Of a stretch of DNA of 60,891 nt, positions 53,703 to 60,891 are shown piece after piece. Source of the stretch: Deltaproteobacteria bacterium (GTDB lineage: Bacteria; Desulfobacterota; SM23-61); assembly GCA_016875165.1 (NCBI GenBank), contig VGSF01000019.1:1-60891 (forward strand), given 5' to 3'. The notes beneath the pieces are model-generated. The model worked only from the letters and a program-made list of their open reading frames with translations, ran no database searches and was not told where the DNA came from. How positions within the stretch are numbered: the stretch's first letter is position 1; each line of letters opens with the position of its first letter. The translations under genes were made by a program, and so were the position numbers.

Positions 53703-54830
53703 ATGGGTAAGGAAAAAATTGCCGGAATCGTTGTCTTGTCGTTCTTGTTCCTTCTCTTCGGCGGAGCGCCCGTTTGCAGCAAGGAGCCCATCCACATCGG
53801 GGTGAGCGGTCCGCTGACAGGCACCTATGCCGAATACGGCCAGAACTGGAAGAAGGCCATGGACCTGGGCCTGGAGTGGATAAACGCGGCCGGTGGGGTG
53901 AAGGGAAGACCCATTGAGTTGATCTACACTGACACCAAGAGCGACCCTAAGGAATCAGCGGCCGTGGCCCATAAATACACCACGGACAAGCGCATCGTGT
54001 CCACCATAGGCGACTTCACCAGCACGGCCTGCATGGCCGCCCAGCCTATCTATGACCGGGCCGGGATGGTTCAGCTCTCCCCCACCGCTTCCCATCCCAA
54101 GTTCGCCCCGGGGTCCATCTGGTCTTTTGGGATCATCGGCACCCAGGCCGGCGAAGGCCCCTTCATGGCCCGCTACGCCGTCAAGCAACTGGGCAAGAAG
54201 AGGATCGCCGTCCTCTACATTAACAACGACTGGGGAATCGTCACCAAAGACTTTTTCATCAAGGCCGCCAAGGAGATGGGGGCCGAGATCCTGGCGGTGG
54301 AAGCTTTCTTCGAAGCGGATAAGGACTTCACCGGGGTTTTGACCAAGCTCCGCGGCGTCAAGCCTGAACTCCTCTACATCCCCGCCATGTATAACGAAAT
54401 GTCCCTCATTGCCAAACAGAAAGAAAAGTTGGGCTGGATGGATGTCCTGGTCATGGGTCCCGGGTCCCTGTATTCCCCCAAGCTTCTGGAGATCGGGGGG
54501 GCTTCGGTGAACGGCCTCTACACCAGCGCGGTCTTCTTTCCCAAGGACCCCAGGCCCGAAGTCCAGAAGTTCGTGAAAGGGTTTGAGGACAAGTACAAAG
54601 CCTCTCCCAACATGTTCGCCGCCATCGCCTACGACGGCATCAATATCATGACCGAGGTCCTCCGCAAGGCCGGCACCGACCGCAAGGCCATCCGGGATGA
54701 GCTGGCCAAGACCAAGGACTTCCCCGGGGTTACCGGCAAAATCACCTTCACCGAACAGCGCGACGTGCTCAAGGACTACCGCCACCTGGTGATCAAAAAC
54801 CAGGAATTTACTCTCTTCGAAACAAAATAA
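53703..54830 (+). CDS. livK: Branched-chain amino acid ABC transporter binding protein
   Basis: A 375-residue periplasmic-binding protein of the Leu/Ile/Val (LivK, Peripla_BP_6) class. The signal peptide is cleaved near CSK-EP (about 26). Lobe I has IGVSGPLTGTYAEYGQNW and INAAGGVKGRPIELI; the ligand region includes STACMAAQPIYDRAGMVQLS and YINNDWG. The ligand may be an amino acid, aromatic acid or amide. AAAAAGGAGG precedes the ATG. First gene of livKHMGF. Confidence 0.92.
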   Translation: MGKEKIAGIVVLSFLFLLFGGAPVCSKEPIHIGVSGPLTGTYAEYGQNWKKAMDLGLEWINAAGGVKGRPIELIYTDTKSDPKESAAVAHKYTTDKRIVSTIGDFTSTACMAAQPIYDRAGMVQLSPTASHPKFAPGSIWSFGIIGTQAGEGPFMARYAVKQLGKKRIAVLYINNDWGIVTKDFFIKAAKEMGAEILAVEAFFEADKDFTGVLTKLRGVKPELLYIPAMYNEMSLIAKQKEKLGWMDVLVMGPGSLYSPKLLEIGGASVNGLYTSAVFFPKDPRPEVQKFVKGFEDKYKASPNMFAAIAYDGINIMTEVLRKAGTDRKAIRDELAKTKDFPGVTGKITFTEQRDVLKDYRHLVIKNQEFTLFETK

Positions 54831-54897
54831 AATCCAGCTTTGACCCTTCATCCATTCCACCGACAAAGGGGTTGGATGAAGGGGAAGGAGTGAGTGG

Positions 54898-55767
54898 GTG
54901 CTGATTCTCGGCCAGCTCATCAACGGTTTGACCCAGGGAAGCATCTACGCCCTCATCGCCATAGGTTTCGTCATCATCTTCGGCACGATGAACCTGGTGA
55001 CCTTCGCCCATGGCGAAGTCTATATGATCGGGGCCTTCATGGGTTATTTTGCCCTGAGCGTTTTGCACCTGCCCTGGTATGTAGCCCTGATGATGGGTAT
55101 GGGAGCGGCCTGGGTCCTCGGGTTCTTCATCGAAAAAGTTGCCTTTCGTCCCCTGCGGGCCGCCGGTCACATGCCCCCTCTGCTCATCACAATTGGTTTG
55201 TCGATTATATTGAAGGACCTGGCCATGCTCTTATTCGGCGCCGAGAACCGGCCCGTGCCCTCCATATACGGGGAGACCATCGAGATCGCCGGCTTTCAGG
55301 TCTCCCTTCTCCAGCTTCTGATCCTGGGTATTGCCGGCCTTCTGATCATCGTCCTCCGAATCCTCATCCAGGGAACCAAGATCGGCCGGGCCATGCGGGC
55401 TACGGCTCAGGACCATGAAGCCGCCTATGCCATGGGAGTCAACGTCAACCGGGTCTTCAGCGTCTCTTTCTGCCTGGCCTCCTGCCTTGGGGGAGCGGCC
55501 GGGGTGATGGTGGGAATCTATTACAATGCCGTTTACCCGGTTATGGGGGATACGGCCGGGCTCAAGGGTTTTGCGGCCTGCATTTTCGGCGGCCTCACCA
55601 GCATTCCCGGAGCCATCCTCGGGGGATTGATCATCGGGGTGGTGGAAAATCTCACCGTCCAGTTCATTGCCTCGGGATACCGGGACATCGTGGCCTTCCT
55701 TGTGCTGGTGATTGTCCTCGTCTTCCGCCCCCAGGGAATCCTGGGGAAGAAGATCCGGGCGGTTTGA
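54898..55767 (+). CDS. livH: Branched-chain amino acid ABC permease LivH
   Basis: A 289-residue inner-membrane permease with about eight helices. It has QLINGLTQGSIYALIAIGF at the N-terminus, the MRATAQDHEAAYAMGVNVNR coupling region, and the FAACIFGGLTSIPGAILGG loop. It starts with GTG after GGAAGGAGTGA. Its end overlaps livM by 4 bp. Confidence 0.93.
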   Translation: MLILGQLINGLTQGSIYALIAIGFVIIFGTMNLVTFAHGEVYMIGAFMGYFALSVLHLPWYVALMMGMGAAWVLGFFIEKVAFRPLRAAGHMPPLLITIGLSIILKDLAMLLFGAENRPVPSIYGETIEIAGFQVSLLQLLILGIAGLLIIVLRILIQGTKIGRAMRATAQDHEAAYAMGVNVNRVFSVSFCLASCLGGAAGVMVGIYYNAVYPVMGDTAGLKGFAACIFGGLTSIPGAILGGLIIGVVENLTVQFIASGYRDIVAFLVLVIVLVFRPQGILGKKIRAV

Positions 55768-56771
55768 ACATGGCTCTTTACAACTTCATCCCCCGCCGCA
55801 GCAACCTGAAGCTCTGGCTCCCGGTGTTAGGATCCCTGCTAATTTTCCCCATCTTCGTGCGCAACGAGTACATCCTGAACACGGCCGTCTTTGCCGGAAT
55901 CTATGTCATCCTGGTTTCCAGCCTGAATATTACCAACGGCTATACCGGCCTTTTTTCCTTCGGCCACGCCGCTTTTTACGGGATCGGCGCCTACACCGCA
56001 GCCATCCTGGCCACCCGCTTCAACTTTCCCTTCCTGCTCACCCTGCCTCTGGCAGGGATCGTGGCCGCTATCTTTGGAGCGGCCATTGCTTTGCCCACCT
56101 TGCGGCTGAAGGGAATCTTTCTCGCTCTGGTGACCATCGGATTCCAGCAGATTACCTTCCTGGTGATCATGAACTGGATAGGACTCACCCGCGGCCCTAT
56201 GGGGATTCCTGGAATTCCTCCGGCCTCTTTCTTTGGTTACGAGCTGAAGAGCAACTTTGAGTACTACTACCTCATCCTTTTTCTGGTTGTGGGGGTCCTC
56301 TTTCTTATTTCGCGAATCGTGGACTCGCGGGTCGGGCGGACCTTCGTGGCCATCCGGGAAGACGAACTCGCCGCCCAGTCCATCAGCATAAACACCTTCC
56401 GGGCCAAGGTCCTCTCCTTTGTTCTGGCCACCTTCTTCGCCGGCATCGCCGGGGCTTTCTTTGCCCACCACGCCCGGTTCATCAGCGCCGATTCCTTCCG
56501 CCTGGAAGAGACCTTTCATATTCTGACCATGCTCATCGTAGGCGGGATGGGAAGTATCCTGGGACCGGTGATCGGAGCGGTCTTTCTGGTCATCCTGCCC
56601 GAGGTCTTCCGCTCTCTTGCCGAGTACCGGGGGATCGTGTACGGACTGATCATGATCGCGGCCATTCTCTTCCGCCCCGAAGGGATCGCCGGGGTGCCGG
56701 GGATTATTTCCACCCGGGGAATTCTGTCCCGCGCCGAAAGACCTCAAGTCGCTGAGGAGCCTGCCCCATGA
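55764..56771 (+). CDS. livM: Branched-chain amino acid ABC permease LivM
   Basis: A 335-residue permease paired with LivH. It has ~9 helices, with NGYTGLFSFGHAAFYGIGAY, the coupling stretch AIREDELAAQSISINTFRAK, and MLIVGGMGSILGPVIGAVF. Translationally coupled at both ends by 4-bp overlaps. Confidence 0.93.
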   Translation: MNMALYNFIPRRSNLKLWLPVLGSLLIFPIFVRNEYILNTAVFAGIYVILVSSLNITNGYTGLFSFGHAAFYGIGAYTAAILATRFNFPFLLTLPLAGIVAAIFGAAIALPTLRLKGIFLALVTIGFQQITFLVIMNWIGLTRGPMGIPGIPPASFFGYELKSNFEYYYLILFLVVGVLFLISRIVDSRVGRTFVAIREDELAAQSISINTFRAKVLSFVLATFFAGIAGAFFAHHARFISADSFRLEETFHILTMLIVGGMGSILGPVIGAVFLVILPEVFRSLAEYRGIVYGLIMIAAILFRPEGIAGVPGIISTRGILSRAERPQVAEEPAP

Positions 56772-57544
56772 GCCTTCTCCAGGTCCGATCACTCAGCGTG
56801 ATATTTGGGGGGCTGGTGGCGGTCAACAAGGTGGATCTCTCCATTAAGGAGGGAGAGATCGTGGGGCTGATCGGGCCCAACGGGGCGGGAAAGACCACCT
56901 TGTTCAACTGTGTGTGCGGGTTCCAAGAGGCTGATGAAGGCTCCCTCTCCTTCGGCGACCGGTTCATCCATGCCATGGCTCCCCACGACATCGCCGCCCT
57001 GGGTCTGGCCCGAACCTTTCAGACCAGCCGCATCTTCAAAAGGATGACCGTGCTGGAGCATGTGCTCCTCGGGCAGCACAGCCATCAGCGCACCGGCCTC
57101 TGGGGGGCGATTTTCCGGCCCGGCTGGGTAAAGGAAGAAGAAGAGAGGTCCAGGGAGCGGGGGATGAAAATCCTCTCCTTTTTCGAAGACCGCCTGGCGC
57201 CGCGCATCCATGATTTTGCCGAGACCCTGTCCTACGCCAACCGCAGGCGGCTGGAAATTGCCCGCGCCCTGGTTTCCGAGCCCAAACTCCTCCTCCTCGA
57301 TGAGCCTACGGCGGGGATGAACCCTCACGAGAGCGCGGGAATCGCCCGGCTCATTCGAAAGATCCGGGACGAGCTGGGGACCACGGTCTTTCTCATCGAG
57401 CACGACATGAAGGTCATCATGGGGGCCTCGGAACGTATCATTGTTCTCGACCACGGCGAAAAGATTGCCGAGGGCCAACCAGAGGAGATCCGCCACAACC
57501 AGGGTGTCATCGAGGCCTATCTGGGGAGGAAGCACGGTGCTTGA
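56768..57544 (+). CDS. livG: Branched-chain amino acid ABC ATPase LivG
   Basis: A 258-residue ATPase. Walker A is GPNGAGKTT, the Q-loop follows in FQTSRIFKRMTVLEHV, the signature lies in ETLSYANRRRLEIARAL (a degenerate LSYG-type signature, usual for LivG), Walker B is LLLLDEPTAGM, and the switch His is in VFLIEHDMKVI. It powers import through LivHM. Overlaps livF by 8 bp. Confidence 0.93.
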   Translation: MSLLQVRSLSVIFGGLVAVNKVDLSIKEGEIVGLIGPNGAGKTTLFNCVCGFQEADEGSLSFGDRFIHAMAPHDIAALGLARTFQTSRIFKRMTVLEHVLLGQHSHQRTGLWGAIFRPGWVKEEEERSRERGMKILSFFEDRLAPRIHDFAETLSYANRRRLEIARALVSEPKLLLLDEPTAGMNPHESAGIARLIRKIRDELGTTVFLIEHDMKVIMGASERIIVLDHGEKIAEGQPEEIRHNQGVIEAYLGRKHGA

Positions 57545-58241
57545 GCTTAGGAGCGTTTGCACACGATACGGCTCGGTCCAGGTCCTCTGGGACATTTCCC
57601 TGGAGGTTCACCCCGGGGAATTGGTCAGCCTTCTCGGGGGGAACGCCTCGGGCAAATCCACAACTATGAAAACCATCATGGGACTGGTCCACCCCTTCAA
57701 GGGAGAGGTGATCTTTGAAGGAAAGCCCATTCACCACTGCACCCCTGCGGAGGTCGTCCGGGCGGGCATCGCCCCGGTCCTCGAGTCCCGGCGAATCTTC
57801 CCGGAGCTTACTGTTCAGGAAAACCTCTTCATGGGCGCCTACACCAGAGACGACCGGCAGGGAATCCAGGAGGATATTGAGAAAAACTACGAGCTGTTCC
57901 CGGTTTTGCTGGAGAGACGGAAGCAGCCGGGCGGGACCCTTTCCGGCGGAGAACAGCAGATGCTGGCCATGGCCCGGGCCCTGATGGCCCGGCCGAAGAT
58001 GCTGGTCATGGACGAGCCTTCCATGGGCCTGTCCCCGATTTTCGTGGAGAAGTCCTTCGAGCTTATCCAGAGTCTCAACCGGCGGGGAATTGCCATTCTT
58101 CTTGTGGAACAGAACGCCAACATGGCCCTGTCCATCGCCAACCGGGGTTATGTCCTTCAGAGTGGGCACATTGTCCTGAAAGACACAGCCCAAAATCTGA
58201 TCAATCATCCCATGATGAGAAAAGCGTACCTTGAGCTATGA
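57537..58241 (+). CDS. livF: Branched-chain amino acid ABC ATPase LivF
   Basis: A 234-residue ATPase, partner of LivG. Walker A is GGNASGKSTT (Asn-Ala where Asn-Gly is usual), with the signature LSGGEQQMLAMARALM, Walker B MLVMDEPSMGLSP, and the switch region ILLVEQNANMAL. The GTG start at 57537 follows GGGGAGGA and lies inside the end of livG; the longer frame starting at 57441 is not used. A family A MITE begins 15 bp after the stop. Confidence 0.93.
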   Translation: MLELRSVCTRYGSVQVLWDISLEVHPGELVSLLGGNASGKSTTMKTIMGLVHPFKGEVIFEGKPIHHCTPAEVVRAGIAPVLESRRIFPELTVQENLFMGAYTRDDRQGIQEDIEKNYELFPVLLERRKQPGGTLSGGEQQMLAMARALMARPKMLVMDEPSMGLSPIFVEKSFELIQSLNRRGIAILLVEQNANMALSIANRGYVLQSGHIVLKDTAQNLINHPMMRKAYLEL

Positions 58242-58255
58242 AAACCGGAATAATG

Positions 58256-58717
58256 GTAACAGTTTAGCGATTTGAAAAAATGGTATTAAAGCCTTTGTTG
58301 AGGGCCGGGGGTTAGAGCGGAACGCGCCGGAAGCATCGGTTGGGTTTCCGCTTGGCCACGAGGACAGAATATCTGTTCCTCCGAAGGAGGCGGGGGTTCT
58401 TGCCCGCCCCATATGCGGAGAAATAAGCGCCTTATGATTCCAAGCGTTCCGCTCTGGCCCCCGGCCACTGGAATCCCTTGGCTTTTACAACACACCTTTT
58501 TTCAAAGAGCTAAAGTGAGCTTCTTGCAAAAGTCCGTAATTTACCCTTCGACAGGCTCAGGGTGAACGGGCTTAGGTTGAAATTATTTAGTTTTTCCGTT
58601 CGTGGTGAGCCCTTCGACTCACCGTTCGCCCTGAGGTTCTCGAAGGGTGAACGGTTCGCTCAGGACAAGCTTGTTGAACCACAAAAAAATACTTTTGCAA
58701 GAGGCTCAAAGTGTTAC
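58256..58717. mobile_element. Family A MITE, copy 6, split by a family B insertion
   Basis: The ends match copies 1 and 4, and the flanks GAATAATG (58248-58255) and AAATAATG (58718-58725) are an 8-bp duplication with one change. The right terminal repeat is interrupted after TAAAGTG by the family B element at 58517-58707. Removing that insert and one copy of its AAAGT duplication restores a ~266 bp element. This orders the two insertions in time: A first, B later. Confidence 0.9.
58517..58707. mobile_element. Family B element, copy 2 (nested)
   Basis: A 191 bp element, ends GAGCTTCTTGCAAAAGT and ACTTTTGCAAGAGGCTC, the same length and sequence type as 45357-45547. It is flanked by AAAGT (58512-58516 and 58708-58712) inside the family A terminal repeat. 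It has no ORF of note and is non-autonomous. Confidence 0.85.
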
Positions 58718-58805
58718 AAATAATGGAATGATGGAATGATAGGGAAAGACCCATTCCCCAGGAAATTTCTATAAACTCCATTACCCATTATTCCACCATT
58801 CCAAT

Positions 58806-58958
58806 GATGATCTCTTAAAAAGTCAAAATTGGGATGGCAAAGTAAAAAGCTCCATATGCAAGGCGCGCAAAACCTGAGGAGTGAGGCGTACTTACAAGGT
58901 ACGCGGCAACGACGAAGGTGAAGCCCAACGCCGCAGATGGATTTTTTAAGAAGCCATC
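58806..58958. repeat. Family D element, copy 2
   Basis: A ~153 bp copy, GATGATCTCTTAAAAAGTC at the left and the near complement at the right. Its core is the same as that of 30508-30656 (CAAGGCGCGCAAAACCTGAG ... AACGCCGCAGATGG). Only a short AAT is shared by the flanks. It ends 28 bp before the URO-D family gene. Confidence 0.75.
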
Positions 58959-58986
58959 AATATTCCTTTTTCCCTTGGAGTAAGAT

Positions 58987-59928
58987 ATGACCAAAATCGA
59001 AAGGCTCCGGGCTACTTTGTCCGGGAAACCCGTGGACCGTCCTCCCTTTGCCCTCTGGTATCATTTTGGCAACCAGCATGCTTCTCCTGAACTTACCGCC
59101 CAGGTTCACCTGAACTTTTTTGAGTACTACGACCTGGACTTGCTCAAAGTCATGAACGACTACGACTACCCCATGCCCGACGGCATGGCAGTTATGGCTA
59201 CTTCCGCCGACTTGAAACGGCTTCAGCTCTTCGAGGTAACCCGCACCCCCCTGGGGCAACAACTAAAAGCCCTTGAACTGATCGCCAAAGCACTTAAGGG
59301 AAAGTCCTTGTTCGTGGACACTGTCTTTAATGCCTGGAACACGGTCCGGCGAAACCTGGTGAAGGAAGCCATGCCCGCGTTAATGACTGAACACCCTGAT
59401 GCTCTGGTGGAGGCATTGAAGGTCGTCAATCAGAATCTTATCCAGTATGCCCTGGCCAGCCTGGAGCGGGGATCTGCCGGGATATTCTTCTCGGTCCCGG
59501 CCTCCGCGGAATTTGTCACGCAAGAGCAATACGAAAAATTCATGCGGCCCTTTGACCTCGAGTTTCTGAAAGCCATCGCCGGCAAAGGCGAGTGTCACAT
59601 TCTTCATGCCCACGGGGAAAGGTTGTATTTGGATCGTCTCCTTGATTATCCCGTACATGTTCTCTCCTGGGCGGATCTGAATGGCGGCCCCACCATAGCG
59701 GAAGCGCGCAAGCGGACATCGCTTACCCTCATGGCCGGAATCGATCATGTCAAATTCGCTTATGTTTCGGCCCGAGTCCTCCGCGACCAGGTTAAAGCGG
59801 CCATCGCCCAGGCAGGAAATACCAAGTTCATCCTCGCCTGCGGCTGTTCCGTGCCGACCTACAGCTTTCCTCCCTTGATCAAAGCAGCGATGGACGCCTG
59901 CAGGGAAAGGGGTAAGTCCGGTTTTTGA
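58987..59928 (+). CDS. Uroporphyrinogen decarboxylase family protein
   Basis: A 313-residue TIM-barrel protein of the URO-D superfamily. It has KIERLRATLSGKPVDRPPFA at the N-terminus, AWNTV around the substrate loop, SADLK-type and WADLNGGPTIAEARKRT text, and FILACGCSVPT near the end. His in HILHAHGE and the late Cys could bind zinc as in MtaA/CmuA-type methyltransferases. Without corrinoid partners nearby I cannot choose between a porphyrin decarboxylase and a methyltransferase, and I lean to a non-HemE paralogue. shikimate kinase starts 1 bp after its stop. Confidence 0.82.
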   Translation: MTKIERLRATLSGKPVDRPPFALWYHFGNQHASPELTAQVHLNFFEYYDLDLLKVMNDYDYPMPDGMAVMATSADLKRLQLFEVTRTPLGQQLKALELIAKALKGKSLFVDTVFNAWNTVRRNLVKEAMPALMTEHPDALVEALKVVNQNLIQYALASLERGSAGIFFSVPASAEFVTQEQYEKFMRPFDLEFLKAIAGKGECHILHAHGERLYLDRLLDYPVHVLSWADLNGGPTIAEARKRTSLTLMAGIDHVKFAYVSARVLRDQVKAAIAQAGNTKFILACGCSVPTYSFPPLIKAAMDACRERGKSGF

Positions 59929-59929
59929 T

Positions 59930-60451
59930 ATGAATATCTATTTTTCCGGGATGATCGGCTGCGGCAAGACCGTCATTGGAAAGCTTCTGGCCCAAGGCCT
60001 GGGCTGGTCATTTTATGATTTGGACCAGGAGATGGATCGGGATCTGGGCAGGAGCTTTCACCATTTGGTGCTGGAGCAGGGCTGGCTGGCTTTTCGGGAG
60101 AGGGAATATCGGATCTGTAAACGTTTTGCCCGGATGAAGCAATCGGTCATTGCCCTGGGAGGCGGCACGGTTCGGTATGAATGGAATCGGGATATTCTCC
60201 AGGGAACCGGAGTCCGAATTCTTCTCCGCGCTGACCTGAAAGTCCTGGCTGAAAGGGTGAGCAGGCAGGACCGCCCCCGAGTAAACGTCGGCACTTCTCT
60301 TGAAGAAGACCTGAAAAAAATCTGGGAAGAGCACCGGGATCTCTACTTGAATTTTGCGGACATCATCTACAATACTGATCGAGGAAAAACCGTCTCCGCA
60401 GAAGCCAACGAGTTGCAAGGAATGCTCCGCCTGAGAGGCTTCCTCTCGTAA
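59930..60451 (+). CDS. aroK: Shikimate kinase family protein
   Basis: A 173-residue P-loop kinase. Walker A is GMIGCGKT at 7-14, the shikimate-binding Asp is in YDLDQEM (30-32), Arg in AFREREYRI, GGGT at about 78-81, and the lid Arg in RQDRPRVN. Together these fit shikimate kinase, which phosphorylates shikimate on the way to chorismate. The MNIYFSGMIG start differs slightly from classic AroK. It is coupled to the URO-D family gene, an odd partner, so a different small substrate cannot be ruled out. Confidence 0.82.
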   Translation: MNIYFSGMIGCGKTVIGKLLAQGLGWSFYDLDQEMDRDLGRSFHHLVLEQGWLAFREREYRICKRFARMKQSVIALGGGTVRYEWNRDILQGTGVRILLRADLKVLAERVSRQDRPRVNVGTSLEEDLKKIWEEHRDLYLNFADIIYNTDRGKTVSAEANELQGMLRLRGFLS

Positions 60452-60478
60452 GCCCTCGGCGAATCCCCCTCTAATTTT

Positions 60479-60610
60479 GATGGTCTCGTAAAAAGTCCTG
60501 AAGCCCCTTTCCCGGTCATTCCGGCCCCGTATCAAGTACGGGGTAAACTCCAGCCGGAATCCAGTCCCGCCGAAGGCGGAATTCAAGCAATTCTGTCCGG
60601 CTAAGGCGGG
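60479..60610. repeat. Family C element, right end lost
   Basis: Left end GATGGTCTCGTAAAAAGTCC and the GGCCCCGTATCAAGTACGGG hairpin also seen at 40209. The matching right end is missing. Decayed DNA follows up to the integrase gene, in which I see nothing else. Confidence 0.6.
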
Positions 60611-60709
60611 CGGCTTTCACGATGCACCCCCCTATAAAGCCAAGGAGAACGGACTCCATGAGAAATGCATCCAGAATGTTTCTTCGTTAATAGACAATAC
60701 TAAATTCCT

Positions 60710-60891
60710 TCAGACCTCGCCGGACGCTGCGGATTTGGGTGATCCTTCCAGGAGGAGATCAAGTGGGCTTTTCGGCGCTGTTGTCATGTCCCGCATGACA
60801 TGGGTATAGATCATGGTCGTTTCGACATTCTGGTGTCCCAGAAGGGTCTGGATTTCACGGATGTTGACCCCCTTCATGAGGAGATGGGTGG
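60710..60891 (-). CDS. intI: Integron-type tyrosine recombinase, C-terminal part
   Basis: The last 59 codons of a tyrosine recombinase that runs off the window. The reading starts with THLL, continues through [20 protein letters not shown], and reaches the nucleophile Tyr in MIYTHV. It has the catalytic His of LLGHQ. The following SPLD motif is the usual C-terminal mark of integron integrases (IntI). It ends in TGA at 60710. If it is IntI, the attI site and any cassettes lie beyond the right edge of the window. Confidence 0.8.
   Translation of the reverse strand, partial: THLLMKGVNIREIQTLLGHQNVETTMIYTHVMRDMTTAPKSPLDLLLEGSPKSAASGEV

Noticed and set aside
53955..54944. 329-codon minus-strand ORF opposite livK, and similar long shadows opposite livM and recG
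   Set aside because: They are antisense to clearly recognisable genes, an artefact of GC-rich codon use.
58987..59928. Calling the URO-D family protein hemE
   Set aside because: It is shorter and diverged, it has HAHGE and ACGC motifs more like methyltransferase paralogues, and no heme genes are nearby.

Overview
The window looks like a chromosomal contig from an anaerobic, Gram-negative member of the Desulfobacterota (old Deltaproteobacteria). This is judged from gene content, not from any database match. The supporting content is a 2-hydroxyacyl-CoA dehydratase/benzoyl-CoA reductase type activase, an acyl-CoA dehydrogenase, an IclR-TRAP and a GntR-TAXI-TRAP cluster, a Liv ABC operon, NtrB/NtrC-type sigma-54 signalling, and MEP-pathway ispG beside proS. 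GC content is moderate to high, and the intergenic DNA is packed with short palindromic repeats. No rRNA, tRNA or CRISPR array was seen.

Layout. 0-2.7 kb: DUF2889 protein, PHP phosphoesterase and a DUF169-CoaE fusion. 2.8-3.3 kb: lone receiver-domain regulator. 4.2-9.9 kb: ispG, proS and a bifunctional rel/spoT. 9.9-15.3 kb: rpmB, a DUF523 gene, purN, purM, and divergent recG. 15.5-17.9 kb: a graveyard of decayed mobile and toxin genes (group II intron reverse transcriptase fragment, HigB fragment, REP-associated transposase fragment) around an intact VapBC pair. 18-23 kb: alpha/beta hydrolase plus partner, aspS, hisS. 23.3-27.6 kb: three small exported proteins and an NtrC/NtrB pair. 28.1-32.8 kb: GNAT, mreC, mreB and divergent ppiD. 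32.8-35.3 kb: acyl-CoA dehydrogenase and CoA-enzyme activase. 36-41 kb: iclR, dctPQM and a broken SDR. 41-45.1 kb: SWIM protein and SNF2 helicase. 46-53.6 kb: gntR, cupin, aminotransferase, TAXI SBP, fused TRAP permease, DHDPS-family lyase, PPC/DUF296, FmdB and ATC-hydrolase-like genes. 53.7-58.2 kb: livKHMGF. 59-60.5 kb: URO-D family protein and shikimate kinase. The right edge cuts an integron-type tyrosine recombinase.

The most striking feature is the repeat landscape. Six copies of a ~266 bp palindromic element share GTAAC-starting terminal inverted repeats. Five have an 8-bp target duplication that is perfect or differs at one base, and one has a decayed one. A seventh insertion uses the same ends around a different core. 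The paired arms of the shared core change in a compensatory way between copies. A recognisably similar core sits inside a second element (22881-23140) that has unrelated terminal repeats and a 10-bp target duplication. This looks like a structured cassette carried by two different transposition systems, and it is the best candidate here for something undescribed. Other repeat families (called B, C, D, E and G below) fill most remaining gaps and in places have altered genes: they supply the C-terminus of one protein, the leader of gntR, and a spacer inside the dctPQM operon.

Two transporter-linked clusters (36-41 kb and 46-53 kb) look like uptake and catabolic units for organic or amino acids of unknown identity. 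Each is headed by its own regulator, and each regulator is preceded by the same ~25-bp leader motif.
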